This document shows, in pieces, positions 35,281 to 50,200 of a stretch of 64,000 nucleotides of DNA (position 1 is its first letter; each line of letters starts with the position of its first letter). The notes under the pieces were generated by a model. The model did no database searches. It was not told the origin of the DNA and saw only the letters and a program-made list of their open reading frames with translations. The stretch spans positions 6,417,501 to 6,481,500 of the forward strand of contig CP136896.1 in NCBI GenBank assembly GCA_034359265.1, given 5' to 3'. This stretch comes from Canna indica. Taxonomy: Eukaryota; Streptophyta; Magnoliopsida; Zingiberales; Cannaceae. The translations under genes were made by a program, and so were the position numbers.

Positions 35281-38200
35281 TCAAGGAACCATGAACAGAT
35301 ACTTCAAGTCCTCCACCGTTAATCGAGTTTGGCGAGAACCTGATTCATCTTCTCCAAATGCAGAAGCAACCATCTCCCTTTTCTTTTCCTGTATATCAAA
35401 CAAGCACATTACTTTTGACCAGAAAGTATAGAAGGAAAATATTATAGGCAATAATGCAATATTAATTTGACTCTCACATGCCACCCATAGAAATCAAGTC
35501 TGATCCATATCCATAAATGTGGACACTTTACTAAAGTAATCAAATCATTTGATCATAAAAACCAAATTAAGGGCTGACATTAAAAGTGAGCAATTTGAAA
35601 TGAAATGGTTAGAAATATCCCTATTCTAACAATTCGGTCTCCTGACACTAAAGCTAATAATTTATGAGCCTGAAACTTGAGAGCATGATGGATTCAAAAC
35701 CGCATGGATGACATAAGGCCTGAAATAAAAACAGGGTTTGTAACAAAGCCAAAAGAAGTAATGGTGAACTTCAAATAGGATATTTCTTTTCTTGAGTCAG
35801 ATTATTGTCACAAGAGATTAAGGTAACAAGCCAAAAGGTTATATTGATGAATAATTATCTATGACAAGCTAGTGGAGTCATGTTTTGCAGACTAAAACAT
35901 GCATATTTCCTTGACTTATATGCAGATCAAGGTAATAATTATATGCATCTTCTGCTTGAGCATAGTGATATGCAAGAGAATTCAGAAGGGTTTAAAATAT
36001 CATTAAAGATTAGCAAAATGTGTATTAGAAGGCACTGAAGTTCTCAAGAACAGTGATAATGTACCTGTAGAGCTAATATACGGTCCTCCACTGTATCCTT
36101 CACAGTTAAGCGTGAAACAGTGACAGGACGACTCTGGCCAATTCTGTGTGCTCTATCGATTGCCTGGTCCTCAGTTGTAGGATTCCACCATAGATCTAGA
36201 AGAAGAACGTGACAGGCTACCACCAAATTCAGTCCAAGACTTGCAGCTTTCAGAGACATAATCATTACCTTAACCTGTAACAAGGTAACAGCTCTTACAT
36301 ACAGTATATGAATCAATAAACAAGGTTCAGATAGCTAGATGAACAGAATAGCAACACAATATCCATAGCAAACCTCAGGAATATTGTTGAAATCCTTAAT
36401 TGCTTTATCCCTAGCAGCAACAGACATTGTCCCATCAAGCCTCCTGTACTGTATACATGAATCTTTCAATGGAACTTCCAATAAATCAAGCATCCTAGTC
36501 CACTGAGAGAAGACGATGGCCTTTTCTGATGGTTGATAATCTAAATCAGACTTTTTCCCATCATTTGTATCTACAGAACATCCCTGTGAAATTGCATTAA
36601 CCCCACTTTGCAAGGAACTGTCAGATTCTTCATTAAGGTCCACAGAGTGACAGTTTTTCTCTGGAACAGAGCATTGAGATCTAGGCATTGATTGCAATAT
36701 CTGGATAGCTGCTTTTATTTTAGAAGAATAAGAATTTTGACTGATTTTGGATGCATCTACCATTTCCGAACCACAACCATTTGAGTGGCAAATGTCACCA
36801 GGTATGTCAGATATGGAACTTATCAATGTGCTTCTAGAAAATACTGAAGCAACACTCAATCTAACTTTGCAGTCAGCTGATGGACAGATATTGTCATCCC
36901 CATTAAGATGCTCAGAGATACACTGATTGCAGAAAACATGTCCACATATTGTAACAACTGCATCCTCAGGTGGGTCCTATAAAAAAGATCATTAATCTTA
37001 TAAAAAAGACATGTATATCTTCCACTAACAGTGGAAGTCATTATAATTCAATAACAGAAAGTTATACATAAAAAATAGAGAGGAATACAAGATAAAATAG
37101 TAAGTTATATATAAAAAATAGAGAGGAATACAAGATAAAATAGTTGTCCAAGTAGAATAAATGATGTTGAATAAACATAAAAATGCAAAAAGCTTTAGCT
37201 ATAAGAAGAGAAAAGTCAGGTGGTAGCTGAACTAGCCTTCAGCTTGTTGAAGATGGCATCATGGCAAGAAAAAGAAAGGTTCAGTTCAGCCTCCATAGAT
37301 TAAGGTTCAGTTCAGTTCATTGTATTGATCGATACATGTATGAACTCCATAATTATTTTATTACCCGGACGAGATATGAGACAGGAGACCTAGAAACACA
37401 AACTTATAATAAGAAATAGAGATTTGATCCTTTATAACAATCACGTGATTGCTCTACAAGAACTCTAAGAATGGGAAAAGATCAGGCTTGTCTGTTCTCA
37501 ATATTTTAAAAACACAGTCCATTTTTTAGTCAATTTGGTGTCCTAGATTCCCAACATGAATTTAATTAGTCAATGTTATTTAATTGTGTTTTACTATTTT
37601 GGGATATTTGGAGTCACTTTCAATATCAATTTGTGGATGAGGTTGGAATTGCTTTACTCCCATAACTTAAAACTGTTGTAGCTCTCATGCAGCTAAAAGC
37701 TTGGTGATAGAATATTAACGATATGAATTTAACTAGGAATAGCTTAGCTGTGAACTGTTTCTTGGTTCTCATTCTTCCTAAGGGCTCTCCTCATATTGAA
37801 GAATACACTGACAGAATATCTGTATCTTATCACTCTTGTATTTTCCATAAGCTTATTCCTTGATAGATTTTAAGTTGTCTAGATGTAAAAATGAATAAAT
37901 GAAGGTTTGGGTGGAGGGGCAGGGGTGAAGAGCCTGGAGTCGGAAGTTCAATCAGGTTGATTTTGGCAGTTTTGTTTTTGGAAAGAGCTTGAGGCACAAG
38001 AGTGAGAGCCGTTAAATTTCAAACCGGTGGCAATGCAATAAAAAAGGGATTCATTTGGATCTCAGAAGTTAAGATGTCTATGTGCCCAATAAACCTGAAT
38101 CAGATAGGAACCCATCAATGGATTTGATGAGGACACATTTTATCCAAGTCTTTACTACTCTAAATCTTCATATTAACCACCTAAAGAATAGGTATCAGAC

Positions 38201-41200
38201 CTAAAACTAGCTTACTATTTGCTTAATTAAAAAATGACATCAACATCAATGTTTGTTCAAACTCTTCATAGCTTTTATAATACCTTTCTTGAGTTCTGGA
38301 AGCTCACAGAAAAAATATTAAATGAAAAAAAAGTACAAAAAGTACTTTTTAGAGTGACCTACAGATAAAACAATAGCCCTATGTTTCATAGATGCAACAC
38401 AACGTACACAAATTTAGAGTTCTTTTGCACCCACTCTAGATTTCAGTTACTCAAATGAGAAAATAGACCAAGTGGTAATATAAAATCAATCAGCATGAAC
38501 CAATGTAGATCCAACAGATAACAAGAATAATCATCTCATCTAATTGCAAGCAATAAGATACTTACGTTACATATTGTACAAATAGCCAAGCATGCTTCCA
38601 AACAACTCAAGAGATCTTTCTGTTTCTCTTTGGGAAGCTTCTTCACCATTTCTACAGAGGAGCTCCCACCAGAGTCAGAACCATATCCATTTACCAAAAA
38701 CCGATGATCACAAGCCTGCCTAAGTCGTAGGAGCATTAACAAAATATTCACATAGTTCTGTTTGACAGTCCCTTCATTTGCATAAACCTAATAATGCAAA
38801 AACCGGAATTACAACTTTAAAGACACAAACATATATCAAAATAACCTGAGCGATAAAAAAAATCAAGTAAAAGAAAAACCAATGAATAAACACAATATAC
38901 AGGACCGCAAACGGTAAGAAAAATGATCACATATACACTAGTGTTGTCACGAGGCTTTAGGCGCTCCAATGCACCAAGGTCTCCTATTGCCCGGGGCACT
39001 AAACACTAGGGCTGTTCATTGGGTCGACCCAACCCAATAAACCCGAGAACCCGACCCGATCCGACCTATTTGGGTTGGATTGGGTCGGGTCGGGTACAAT
39101 CCGACCAAATCCAACCATAATCGAATTGGGTCTCAGGTTTTAAAATTTGAAACCCGATGACCCGAGACCTGACCCAATGACCTGATTATTTATATTTTTT
39201 AATTATTTTTAAAATATTTATATTAAAACCATTTATTTTTAATTATTTTAATAAAATGTTTAAAATTATTTTTTTAAACTTATTTTTTACCTAAACGGGT
39301 AAATCCGACTACCAGAACTAGGTCGGGTCGGGTTGGGTCGGATTTGAGAGGTGAAAAATTTTGAACCCGGTCCGATTACACTTGGTCGGGTCGATTTATT
39401 CCCTAAACTCGACCCGACCCGACCCGTGAACAGCCCTACTAAGCACTAACCTAGGCACTCGCCAAGGGAAGCGAAACGCTCATATATATATATAAGACTA
39501 GATGTTATGAAGATGTTCTGTTCGGATTTCAAAAATTATTTCAGATTTCAAAAATTATTTCAGAACACTAGAAGCCTAGAACAACCATTGTTATCACGAG
39601 GCGCCGAGGCACTCGCCTAGGCACCCAAATGAGGCAAGCCCCCGGCACCTCAATAGCACGTAAGGCAAGCGACTTTGATGAAGCGCCGCCTCAGGCAGCG
39701 CTTTCCCTTGGGGCGCCGCATGTTCCAGGTGCCATGAAAAAAGAAAAGAAAGAAAAGGTGTGTACACGGGTTTGAACCCTAGCCTTCTTGTTGGACCAAT
39801 AAAGGTCCCACAAATGGGCCAGGGTTACTCTTTTGTTTTATTTTTCATGTTTTGTTTATTTTTTGTTGAACTGAACTGTGACTTAAAGTCTTGAACTGTG
39901 GAGTGTCATTTTACACATTTTAATTTACAAGTTATGACTCATATTTGGTAATTGGTGTTTTTAAGTCTTATTATTGTGATACTATTTTTATTCATAGTTT
40001 TATCATTGAATAATATATATTATATATAATATTATATATACTTAAATAGGAGCGCCTAGCACCTCGGGCAATAAAGGACCTTGGCACCTTGAGGCGCCTA
40101 ACGCCTCGTGATAACACTGAGAACAAAACACATGATATCAATATGTTTCGAAGTTATTGCTAAACACTAGAGGTGCAGAATGTTGAGAAGTTATTTCAGA
40201 ACAAAGCATGTTATTAAATGTTATTAAGTTGTTCTGAATATTAGGATTTTAAGAGAAATAAAAGATCAATGAAGAGAAAATATAAAGGAGTAAGGAGAAA
40301 CTAAGATACTATTATTCCCTACATTGATTGCCGTCAGAAATTTGATACACCAATGCCAAAGTAAGGTGAGGAAGAAAATGAGGGCTAGCGTTGGGTATTT
40401 TGTATAAAAAAACCGAAGGTTTGTGAAAGTTCACTGGGACTCAGTCTTATTTAGAAGTATTTATAGAAAGAATGGTACTTTATATAATGGTTAGAATTAA
40501 CAAAAAAATAACCTTAGCCTAGTGATGGGACCTCTATTCGTCCACCAAAAGGCCAAAGGTCAAATTTGAGAAGTTTGTTTTTGTTTATACTGGGACGCTA
40601 GGCGCTGCCTGCGAACAATGAGGCGCCCAAATTAAGCGTTGTTTAAGAGGTGCCTCATTAAAGGTGCCCGCCTCAAGGTGTTAAGAGGCGCTCGGGCCTT
40701 GCCTTGCCTTGCCTCGCCTCGCCTCGCCTCGCCTCACCAGAGCGCCTATACACCATCATGGTTAAACTTACAAGTCCAATTATGTATCATAGGGTTTCTC
40801 TTTTCTCAATCAAACTTCTTGTTGACTAAGAATAACATAACAAAAAAAAGTTAGAATTTCAAAACCAAGATTCATAATAACCACAATGACAATAAATAAT
40901 GCATAAGAAACACTTAAGACATTCGGAAGGAACAAATACAATATACCTTAAACTGCTCTCGAGATTCAGCTTCGAGGCGAGTGTAGAAAGTCCGTTCCTC
41001 CTCCGAGAAGTCAACCTTCTTCAAAGTGACAGTTTTTGGTGGCAAGGTAATGATAGGTTTACCATCAATTTTAGTTCCTGAGAAATAAATCACAATGAGG
41101 AAACTGTATCCTTTTTCAAAACATAAAATACAGTAACAGAAATGATTAAATGAAGCTTCTACATTAAGACAAAAAGGTTCATGGTGAATAAATCAAAGAT

Positions 41201-44200
41201 GAAAATGGAGCTATCCTCACAGAAAAATAATTTTAATGTAATGAACCAGAAGATGCTCCTGTAAGAAATGCGACAAGGATTCCTAGACAAAAAAACAGAG
41301 ATATCAAATTGACATGCAACAATATTAAGTCCATAAGAAGAATTTGTTTCATGGTTCTTAGCTCTTACAATAAACTTTAAACTAAAACTAAATTATTTAC
41401 TGATTATAATAATAAGAGGCTCATAATGACCACTTTCAATGCTCAACACTTACATATACAGGCTCAAATATGCATGCACACATAGTCCACAGATGTTATT
41501 TGAATATTTGTTAGAAGAAAAATGAGAAGTAATATCACCTAAACCTAACTAAAAATTCCCCTGGCCACACCCAATACTTTTTCTATGAAGAGCATAATTA
41601 AGTTACGCAATTTTGAATAGGTGGTAACACAAACAGTTACAAAAACATATATAAATCTAATTGATATAAACCTAATATAAGATACAGCTAATAAAACCTA
41701 ACCTACATTGTTAGGATGGAGAACATATCTTCAAATACTGTCAACTCAAAAACCAATGAAATTAGAACTGAAATTAACCTTTAGTGCGGCGTAACATTAT
41801 AGTCTTCAAAACGGCTTGGAGCTTTTTGTAACCATTTGTTGGATTCCTGCTAATTGGAATTTTTATCATGGAACAAAATGATTTGTAAACAGCATATGGA
41901 TCATATCTGAGAAATCTGAAATAGCTATAAAGGTCATCAACAGCATTCTGTATGGGGGTCCCAGATAAGCACCATCTTCTTTTAGCCCGCAGACCCCAAC
42001 ATGCCCTAGCAACTTGGGTCCTGTGATTCTTAATGCTTTGAGCTTCATCCAGAATTACCCTGAACCACCCAACTCTTGCAAGAGGCCGAGCAGCAGACTC
42101 AAGCAATGCATTCTCTGTTTTATTGTCATCTTTCCTACCTTTTTTCAAGGAGCTTGCAGAACTCTTCCTTTTTTTATCAGTTATATGTCCCATGTGACCA
42201 TCAGATTTTCCTTTTTCCTCATCATCTTTACCACCAAGTGGCTGCTTGGGTACTTCCATGCTTACAATTGCATACGTTGTAAGTACAACGTCATATTTTG
42301 CAAGCTCATCAGGGTCCTTCGTTCTGTTACTCCCATGATAAACTAAAAATGACAGATTAGCCCTGCTGGCCACTTTAGTTTTCAGTTCCTCAGCCCATTG
42401 TCGGAGGACGCTTGTAGGGCAAACAACCAGAGTTCCTGCTGCAGGCCTACTTTTTACAGTCATTAAAGAGTTCTCTGTTCTCTTGGATTCACTGGCCACT
42501 GTAGGACTACAACTCCGGAGTTTCTTTGCTACATTGATCTCAGAGACATTGTTATCGTCATTGTCATCATCATCTAGGTTGAAAGCTTCAAGTCTATCTT
42601 GATGACCTTCGGAAGGAGATTGTTTGGGTGATGGAGATCTCTCTGTCACAATTAATGCAATTGTAGATATTGTTTTACCAAGCCCCTGAAACAAAAGACA
42701 GGTACCTAATGAGATTATTTATTAAATAAGATATTGCAGGGTCAAATAAGATATTAAGTAGCAATGGATGGCACAAACCTGATCATCAGCAAGTATCCCA
42801 CCACAACAATGCAGGCTAGCAGTTTCCTTCTGTACCATCCAATGTAAAGCTATACGCTGTAACAAAAATGCCCCTTTCAATCCAGCAATCAATAGTACAT
42901 GCCACAAGAATTACAATAATCAATAGTTCATAAAAGGGCAATTCAGTGAAACCTGGTGTCTCAACAAAGGAACTTTCAGCGCTCCATCAGGAGGACTGGC
43001 CTCAGATTTTGGCTGAGAAAGATCCTGTTATATCGCTTAAATCAATTATAGCACGATTGCAAGTGTATACAAAAAGAAGCAACTGAATTCAAACAAACTA
43101 AAAGAAAATTACCATTAGGAAAAGAAAAGAGTTGTTTAGCAAGCAGAGACATAGAGTGGGCAACAAGACATGATTTTCACAAATTCATACAACTCGAGAA
43201 TTACAGAAATAGCTAAAACAGAAAATTCCAGCTATACAGCTGAAATCAATTATATCATCGTTGCAAATATATAAAAGCAGCAACTGAATTAAATTAGCAG
43301 GAATCCAACAAACAGTTACAAAAAGCTCCAAGCCGTTTAGAAGACTATAATGTTACGCCGCACTAAAGGTTAATTTCAGTTCTAATTTCATTGGTTTTTG
43401 AGTTGACAGTATTTGAAGATATGTTCTCCATCCTAAAAATGTAGGTTAGGTTTTGTTAGCTGTATCTTATATTAGGTTTATATCAATTAGATTTATATAT
43501 GTTTTTGTAACTGTTTGTGTTACCACCTATTCAAAATTGCATAACTTAATTATGCTCTTCATAGAAAAAGTACTGGATGTGACCAGCAGAATTTTTAGTT
43601 AGGTTTAGGTGATATTACTTCTCATTTTTCTTCTATCAAATAACATCTGTGGACTATGTGTCCATGCATATTTGAGCCTGTATATGTAAGTGTTGTGTGC
43701 CTATCTATGTGTTATTAGCCTCTTATTATTATAATCAGTAAATAATTTAGTTTTAGTTTAAAGTTCATGATAAGAGCTAAGAACCATGAAACAAATTCTT
43801 CTTATGGACTTAATATTGTTGCATGTCAATTTGATATCTCTGTTTCTTTTGTCTAGGAATCCTTGTCGCACTTCTTACAGGAGCATCTTCTGGTTCATTA
43901 CATTAAAATTATTTTTCTATGAGGATAGCTCCATTTTCATCTTTGATTTATTCACCATGAGCCTTTTTGTCTTAATGTAGAAGCTTCATTTAATCATTTC
44001 TATTACTGTATTTTATGTTTTGAAAAAGGATATAGTTTCCTCATTGTGATTTATTTCTCAGGAACTAAACTGATGGTAAACTTATCATTACCTTGCCACC
44101 AAAAACTGTCACTTTGAAGAAGGTTGACTTCTCGGAGGACGAACGAGCCTTCTACACTCGCCTCGAAGCTGAATCTCAAGAGCAGTTTAAGGTTATTGTA

Positions 44201-47200
44201 TTTGTTCCTTCCGGATGTCTTAAGTGTTGCTTATGCATTATTTATTGTCATTTAGGTTATTCATAATGAATCTTGGTTTTTAATTTAAACTTTTTTGTTG
44301 TTATGTTATTCTTAGTCAACAAGAAGTTTGATTGAGAAAAGAGAAGCCCAATGATACATAATTGGACTTCTTGTAAGTTCAACCATGATAGTGTATATCA
44401 GTGTTGTCACTAGGCACTCAGGCATGACGAGGCCCGAGCGCCTCTTAACACCTTGAGGCTGGCACCTTCAATGAGGCACCGCTTAATTTGGACGCTTCAT
44501 TGTTAGCGGGCAGCGTCCAGAATAGCAAACAAGGCAATACTTGAAACAATTGTATACAACCCCCCCCCCCCCATCCATCTCAACTTAACAATCTGCACCT
44601 CCATCATAAAGTAATGGAATAAAGGATAAAACAAGGAAAGATTATAATGATAAAAAAGAAATACAAGATTAGGAACTCACTATTAATGGTAGTAACATCT
44701 TGTCTTAAAGTATTAATTGAAAAATATATCCTGAGCTTTGAGGCTTATAATATATATACAATATTCTATGTGTGAATTATATACATAAAGTTTGAGACAA
44801 CAACAATTAGATCCAATCATCTATGTGTCATTAATTAGTCTGCATTGCAAACGTACAAGTACAACTTACCCAATCAACATGCCATGGGGATATAAAAATA
44901 ATGCATATACACCGTGGTTATGTATTATATTGCATGGTACGATGGGTTTTTACCAATTTTTTCAAAAACTAGTATCCATAGACCCCGGTATACAGAAAAT
45001 ACACCATTAACAAGTAACCATTGTGATTATAATGCTCGCGGTGGGAGGATTATCCGATTGAAGCAACATTTGGTCGGAGGATATCCCGATGTCTCCAAAT
45101 GCCCGAAAGCCAACTAAATGACTCTAAAAAGTAGGCCTGCAGCAGGAACTCTGGTTGTTTGCCCTACAAGCGTCCTCCGACAATGGGCTGAGGAACTGAA
45201 AACTAAAGTGGCCAGCAGGGCTAATCTGTCATTTTTAGTTTATCATGGGAGTAACAGAACGAAGGACCCTGATGAGCTTCAAAATATGACGTTGTACTTA
45301 CAACGTATGCAATTGTAAGCATGGAAGTACCCAAGCAGCCACTTGGTGGTAAAGATGATGAGGAAAAAGGAAAATCTGATGGTCACATGGGACATATAAC
45401 TGATAAAAAAAGGAAGAGTTCTGCAAGCTCCTTGAAAAAAGGTAGGAAAGATGACAATAAAACAGAGAATGCATTGCTTGAGTCTGCTGCTCGGCCTCTT
45501 GCAAGAGTTGGGTGGTTCAGGGTAATTCTGGATGAAGCTCAAAGCATTAAGAATCACAGGACCCAAGTTGCTAGGGCATGTTGGGGTCTGCGGGCTAAAA
45601 GAAGATGGTGCTTATCTGGGACCCCCATACAGAATGCTGTTGATGACCTTTATAGCTATTTCAGATTTCTCAGATATGATCCATATGCTGTTTACAAATC
45701 ATTTTGTTCCATGATAAAAATTCCAATTAGCAGGAATCCAACAAATGGTTACAAAAAGCTCCAAGCTGTTTTGAAGACTATAATGTTACGCCGCACTAAA
45801 GGTTAATTTCAGTTCTAATTTCATTGGTTTTTGAGTTGACAGTATTTGAAGATATGTTCTCCATCCTAAAAATGTAGGTTAGGTTTTGTTAGCTGTATCT
45901 TATATTAGGTTTATATCAATTAGATTTATATATGTTTTTGTAACTGTTTGTGTTACCACCTATTCAAAATTGCATAACTTAATTATGCTCTTCATAGAAA
46001 AAGTACTGGATGTGACCAGAAGAATTTTTAGTTAGGTTTAGGTGATATTACTTCTCATTTTTCTTCTATCAAATAACATCTGTGGACTATGTGTGCATGC
46101 ATATTTGAGCCTGTATATGTAAGTGTTGTGTGCCTATCTATGTGTTATTAGCCTCTTATTATTATAATCAGTAAATAATTTAGTTTTAGTTTAAAGTTCA
46201 TGATAAGAGCTAAGAACCATGAAACAAATTCTTCTTATGGACTTAATATTGTTGCATGTCAATTTGATATCTCTGTTTCTTTTGTCTAGGAATCCTTGTC
46301 GCACTTCTTACAGGAGCATCTTCTGGTTCATTACATTAAAATTATTTTTCTATGAGTATAGCTCCATTTTCATCTTTGATTTATTCACCATGAACCTTTT
46401 TGTCTTAATGTAGAAGCTTCATTTAATCATTTCTATTACTGTATTTTATGTTTTGAAAAAGCATATAGTTTCCTCATTGTGATTTATTTCTCAGGAACTA
46501 AACTGATGGTAAACTTATCATTACCTTGCCACCAAAAACTGTCACTTTGAAGAAGGTTGACTTCTCGGAGGACGAACGAGCCTTCTACACTCGCCTCGAA
46601 GCTGAATCGCAAGAGCAGTTTAAGGTTATTGTATTTGTTCCTTCCGGATGTCTTAAGTGTTGCTTATGCATTATTTATTGTCATTTAGGTTATTCATAAT
46701 GAATCTTGGTTTTTAATTTATACTTTTTTTTTTGTTATGTTATTCTTAGTCAACAAGAAGTTTGATTGAGAAAAGAGAAGCCCAATGATACATAATTGGA
46801 CTTCTTGTAAGTTCAACCATGATAGTGTATATCAATGTTGTCACTAGGCACTCAGGCATGACGAGGCCCGAGCGCCTCTTAACACCTTGAGGCTGGCACC
46901 TTCAATGAGGCACCGCTTAATTTGGACGCTTCATTGTTAGCGGGCAGCGTCCAGAATAGCAAACAAGGCAATACTTGAAACAATTGTATACAACCCCCCC
47001 CCCCATCCATCTCAACTTAACAATCTGCACCTTCATCATAAAGTAATGGAATAAAGGATAAAACAAGGAAAGATTATAATGATAAAAAAGAAATACAAGA
47101 TTAGGAACTCACTATTAATGGTAGTAACATCTTGTCTTAAAGTATTAATTGAAAAATATATCCTGAGCTTTGAGGCTTATAATATATATACAATATTCTA

Positions 47201-50200
47201 TGTGTGAATTATATACATAAAGTTTGAGACAACAACAATTAGATCCAATCATCTATGTGTCATTAATTAGTCTGCATTGCAAACGTACAAGAACAACTTA
47301 CCCAATCAACATGCCATGGGGATATAAAAATAATGCATATACACCGCGGTTATGTATTATATTGCATGGTACGATGGGTTTTTACCATTTTTTTCAAAAA
47401 CTAGTATCCATAGACCCCAGTATACAGAAAATACACCATTAACAAGTAACCATTGTGATTATAATGCTCGCGGTGGAGGGATTATCCGATTGAAGCAACA
47501 TTTGGTCGGAGGATATCCCGATGTCTCCAAATGCCCGAAAGCCAACTAAATTCTGGAAGATCTTTAAGGAGCTACCGAAAAAAAATGAGAGCAACGACAA
47601 CGAGATGTTAAACAATGAACGAGTTCGATCGAAGAGCTATTGAAGATATCCACTATGACCAATACCAGGGTCGTGGTCATGATGTCTTGCAACTAGCACA
47701 CATGCTTCTTTAGAGCATAGGACATTCGAGCAAGATCATTGGTACTATCCGAGATCTCATTTTGAGTACAACAGTGGCAGCGACAACGACTGCACTAGCA
47801 ACGTTAGCTCATCATTGGCTACTGGGGCGATGAATCAGAGTGGTAGTATTCCCTTCGCTTCTCATCTTGGGGCAAAGCTCCAGCAAGGGGCCACCTCAAA
47901 CTTGGAGACAGGAAGGCATCGAGGCTTCTGCTCTTTCATCAGCTCCAGCGATAGAAGGTCTTTCATTGATGTTTCTGATCTTGGTCCGAGAGCTTTTCCA
48001 TCCCAAGCAGCAAAGCAATCACAACAATGCTATGAGCAACAAAAAGAATTGGGAGTTGGAGAGTGGAGTTGGAGAGTACAATCTTCAAATGGTTCCACTT
48101 CAGTTGCACTCCGCCAAATGCAGCGAACAACTCATATTACCAAACTATGATATCTAAATCCAAAATGTCAGGCCAAGTATTGCCCCTCCAACTCGTTATG
48201 AAATTTCATGTCCAAATCTTGAAGTTGAGATTGATGAGATTTGACAATTAACCAAGATCTTCAATAGTCAATAGGAGCAATACGAATCCTTTCACAAACT
48301 AAATCTCCGAATGGATGTGAAAGGAATTGGTCAACACTCTAGTTGATCTATACAAAGCCTTGCAACTGTCTATGATATGCTCGCTTAGATAAGCCAGTGT
48401 ATGTGTATTACAACTTATAACTTATAGCTACGTATGCAAGCATTTCACAATTAAGAAACAGAACACATCTTGGAGCAGATCCTTTTGATGCAGATTTCAT
48501 CCAAAACAAAGAAGATTCAATGATGGATTGGTGGGGCATCATGGAGAATGCTCCACTTTTGGATGAACCAAGTGATCCACCTCGACCTTCTAGATTCCTA
48601 TCCAAAACAATCGAATCAAAATATAAGAAGGAACTTAATGTTCCCTTACAACAAGCATTCTGAATTGAACCCCATCTCAACCATGACCCCAATCACAGTC
48701 CTAATCGCAAGAAAGCAAGAAGAAAAAGAAGACGGCTTACGAACCATCACAATTAAAGATAACTGCAAAGGCCAAAGGTAAAAGATAGGTCTCAAAACCT
48801 CTTGATGCAGTTATCGAAGAGCAATAGCAACCTCTATTTATAGTTAGTTAGTTACAACAGCACGAAAGATGGCAGAGATGGTGAAGATAGCGGAGATGGG
48901 GAAGATAGAAAAGATGGCAGAGATGGAGGTGGAGGTGAAACTTATGTACCATTAACATATTGCAAATATGTGGGCCAACGAGCAATACTATGAGCATTGC
49001 ACACAAGATGAAAACCACGGCACCAAGTAGACCATGCCCACTAAAGTTTACAAAAAAGAATGGCAAAGATGGGCAAAACTCTGGAGCACCAATCGCATTG
49101 CATGACTCCCATCATGACATGATGAGTAGCCTTCAGGAGGTTGACTCCAGTACTTAAAATAGCTTCTACTCCAATGCATCTCATGCACACTATGGAGCAA
49201 AGTCCAATAATTGTCAGACTAGTCAATGGACTTCCACCAAAGTAAGTATCTTGTCAATGTGGTATTCCGAAAATAATATCATCATGACATGGGAAGATTT
49301 TGAATTGTAAGCTTTGTGAACCTACAGAATCAACCGTAGTCGCGTTGCACCCAACAAGATGTCGCCTACCTTTTTTGATGGACATTGGACGCTATTTCAT
49401 TTGTAATCTATGAATATTTTTCAATCACTGAATCAGTTTAAAGTATGAATCTGGAGACTAAAATGAGATGTTCCAATGCTTTTTTGGTGTATTATGGATG
49501 TTTTGTACTCAATTTAATTATTATTTAATCATTTAAACTATAAATTATAAGTTTTAAAAAAAAAGTGCACCCATACAATCCGCTACACTCACCATTAATT
49601 TTTTTAAGAATAGGGCATGTGTCAGATAATTGCACTTACATTGCTTATGTCTGCATGGCATTAAAGGCCAATTTGTACATGAATGCATATATTTATCAAT
49701 AATTCATATCAATACATGAATGCATATATTTATCAAACAAACAATCAACATTTACTGAATATTAATAGTAAAATCATTATCTACTATAGGGTTTGTTAAT
49801 TAGTCAACGAAAAACAAATCTATCTATTGCATGCCAAAGATACATGTCAAATTAATATCATAGAAGGGAAGGCATCACGAACCTGCAAAGCTAGCCGAAA
49901 AGTTAACCTTTCATCATCAGCCTTGAGCCTCATCCCTCCATATCTAGGCTGATATGTCTCAGTAAATCCATATTGTTCAATCACTGTATGATTATTCATA
50001 TTGGCCAGTGGTAGTCGTGGATTGGCAAAATTACTAAAATCATTAAGGATACACAAGTCAGCATCGTCATCCACACTTATATAGCTTACATTACAATTCC
50101 TTTTAAGAACATCATTGTTACTATGCTTGAGACTATTGTGTTTTTGGTAACGATTTACTTGCACATAATCTTCTCTTTCATTCTTTAATGATGCTTTTTG

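Noticed and set aside
45118..45806. Separate SNF2 helicase gene on the + strand
   Set aside because: The frame is a copy of one internal exon of the gene on the other strand, broken by a one-base deletion, without start, RING or second helicase half. It is a duplicated fragment.
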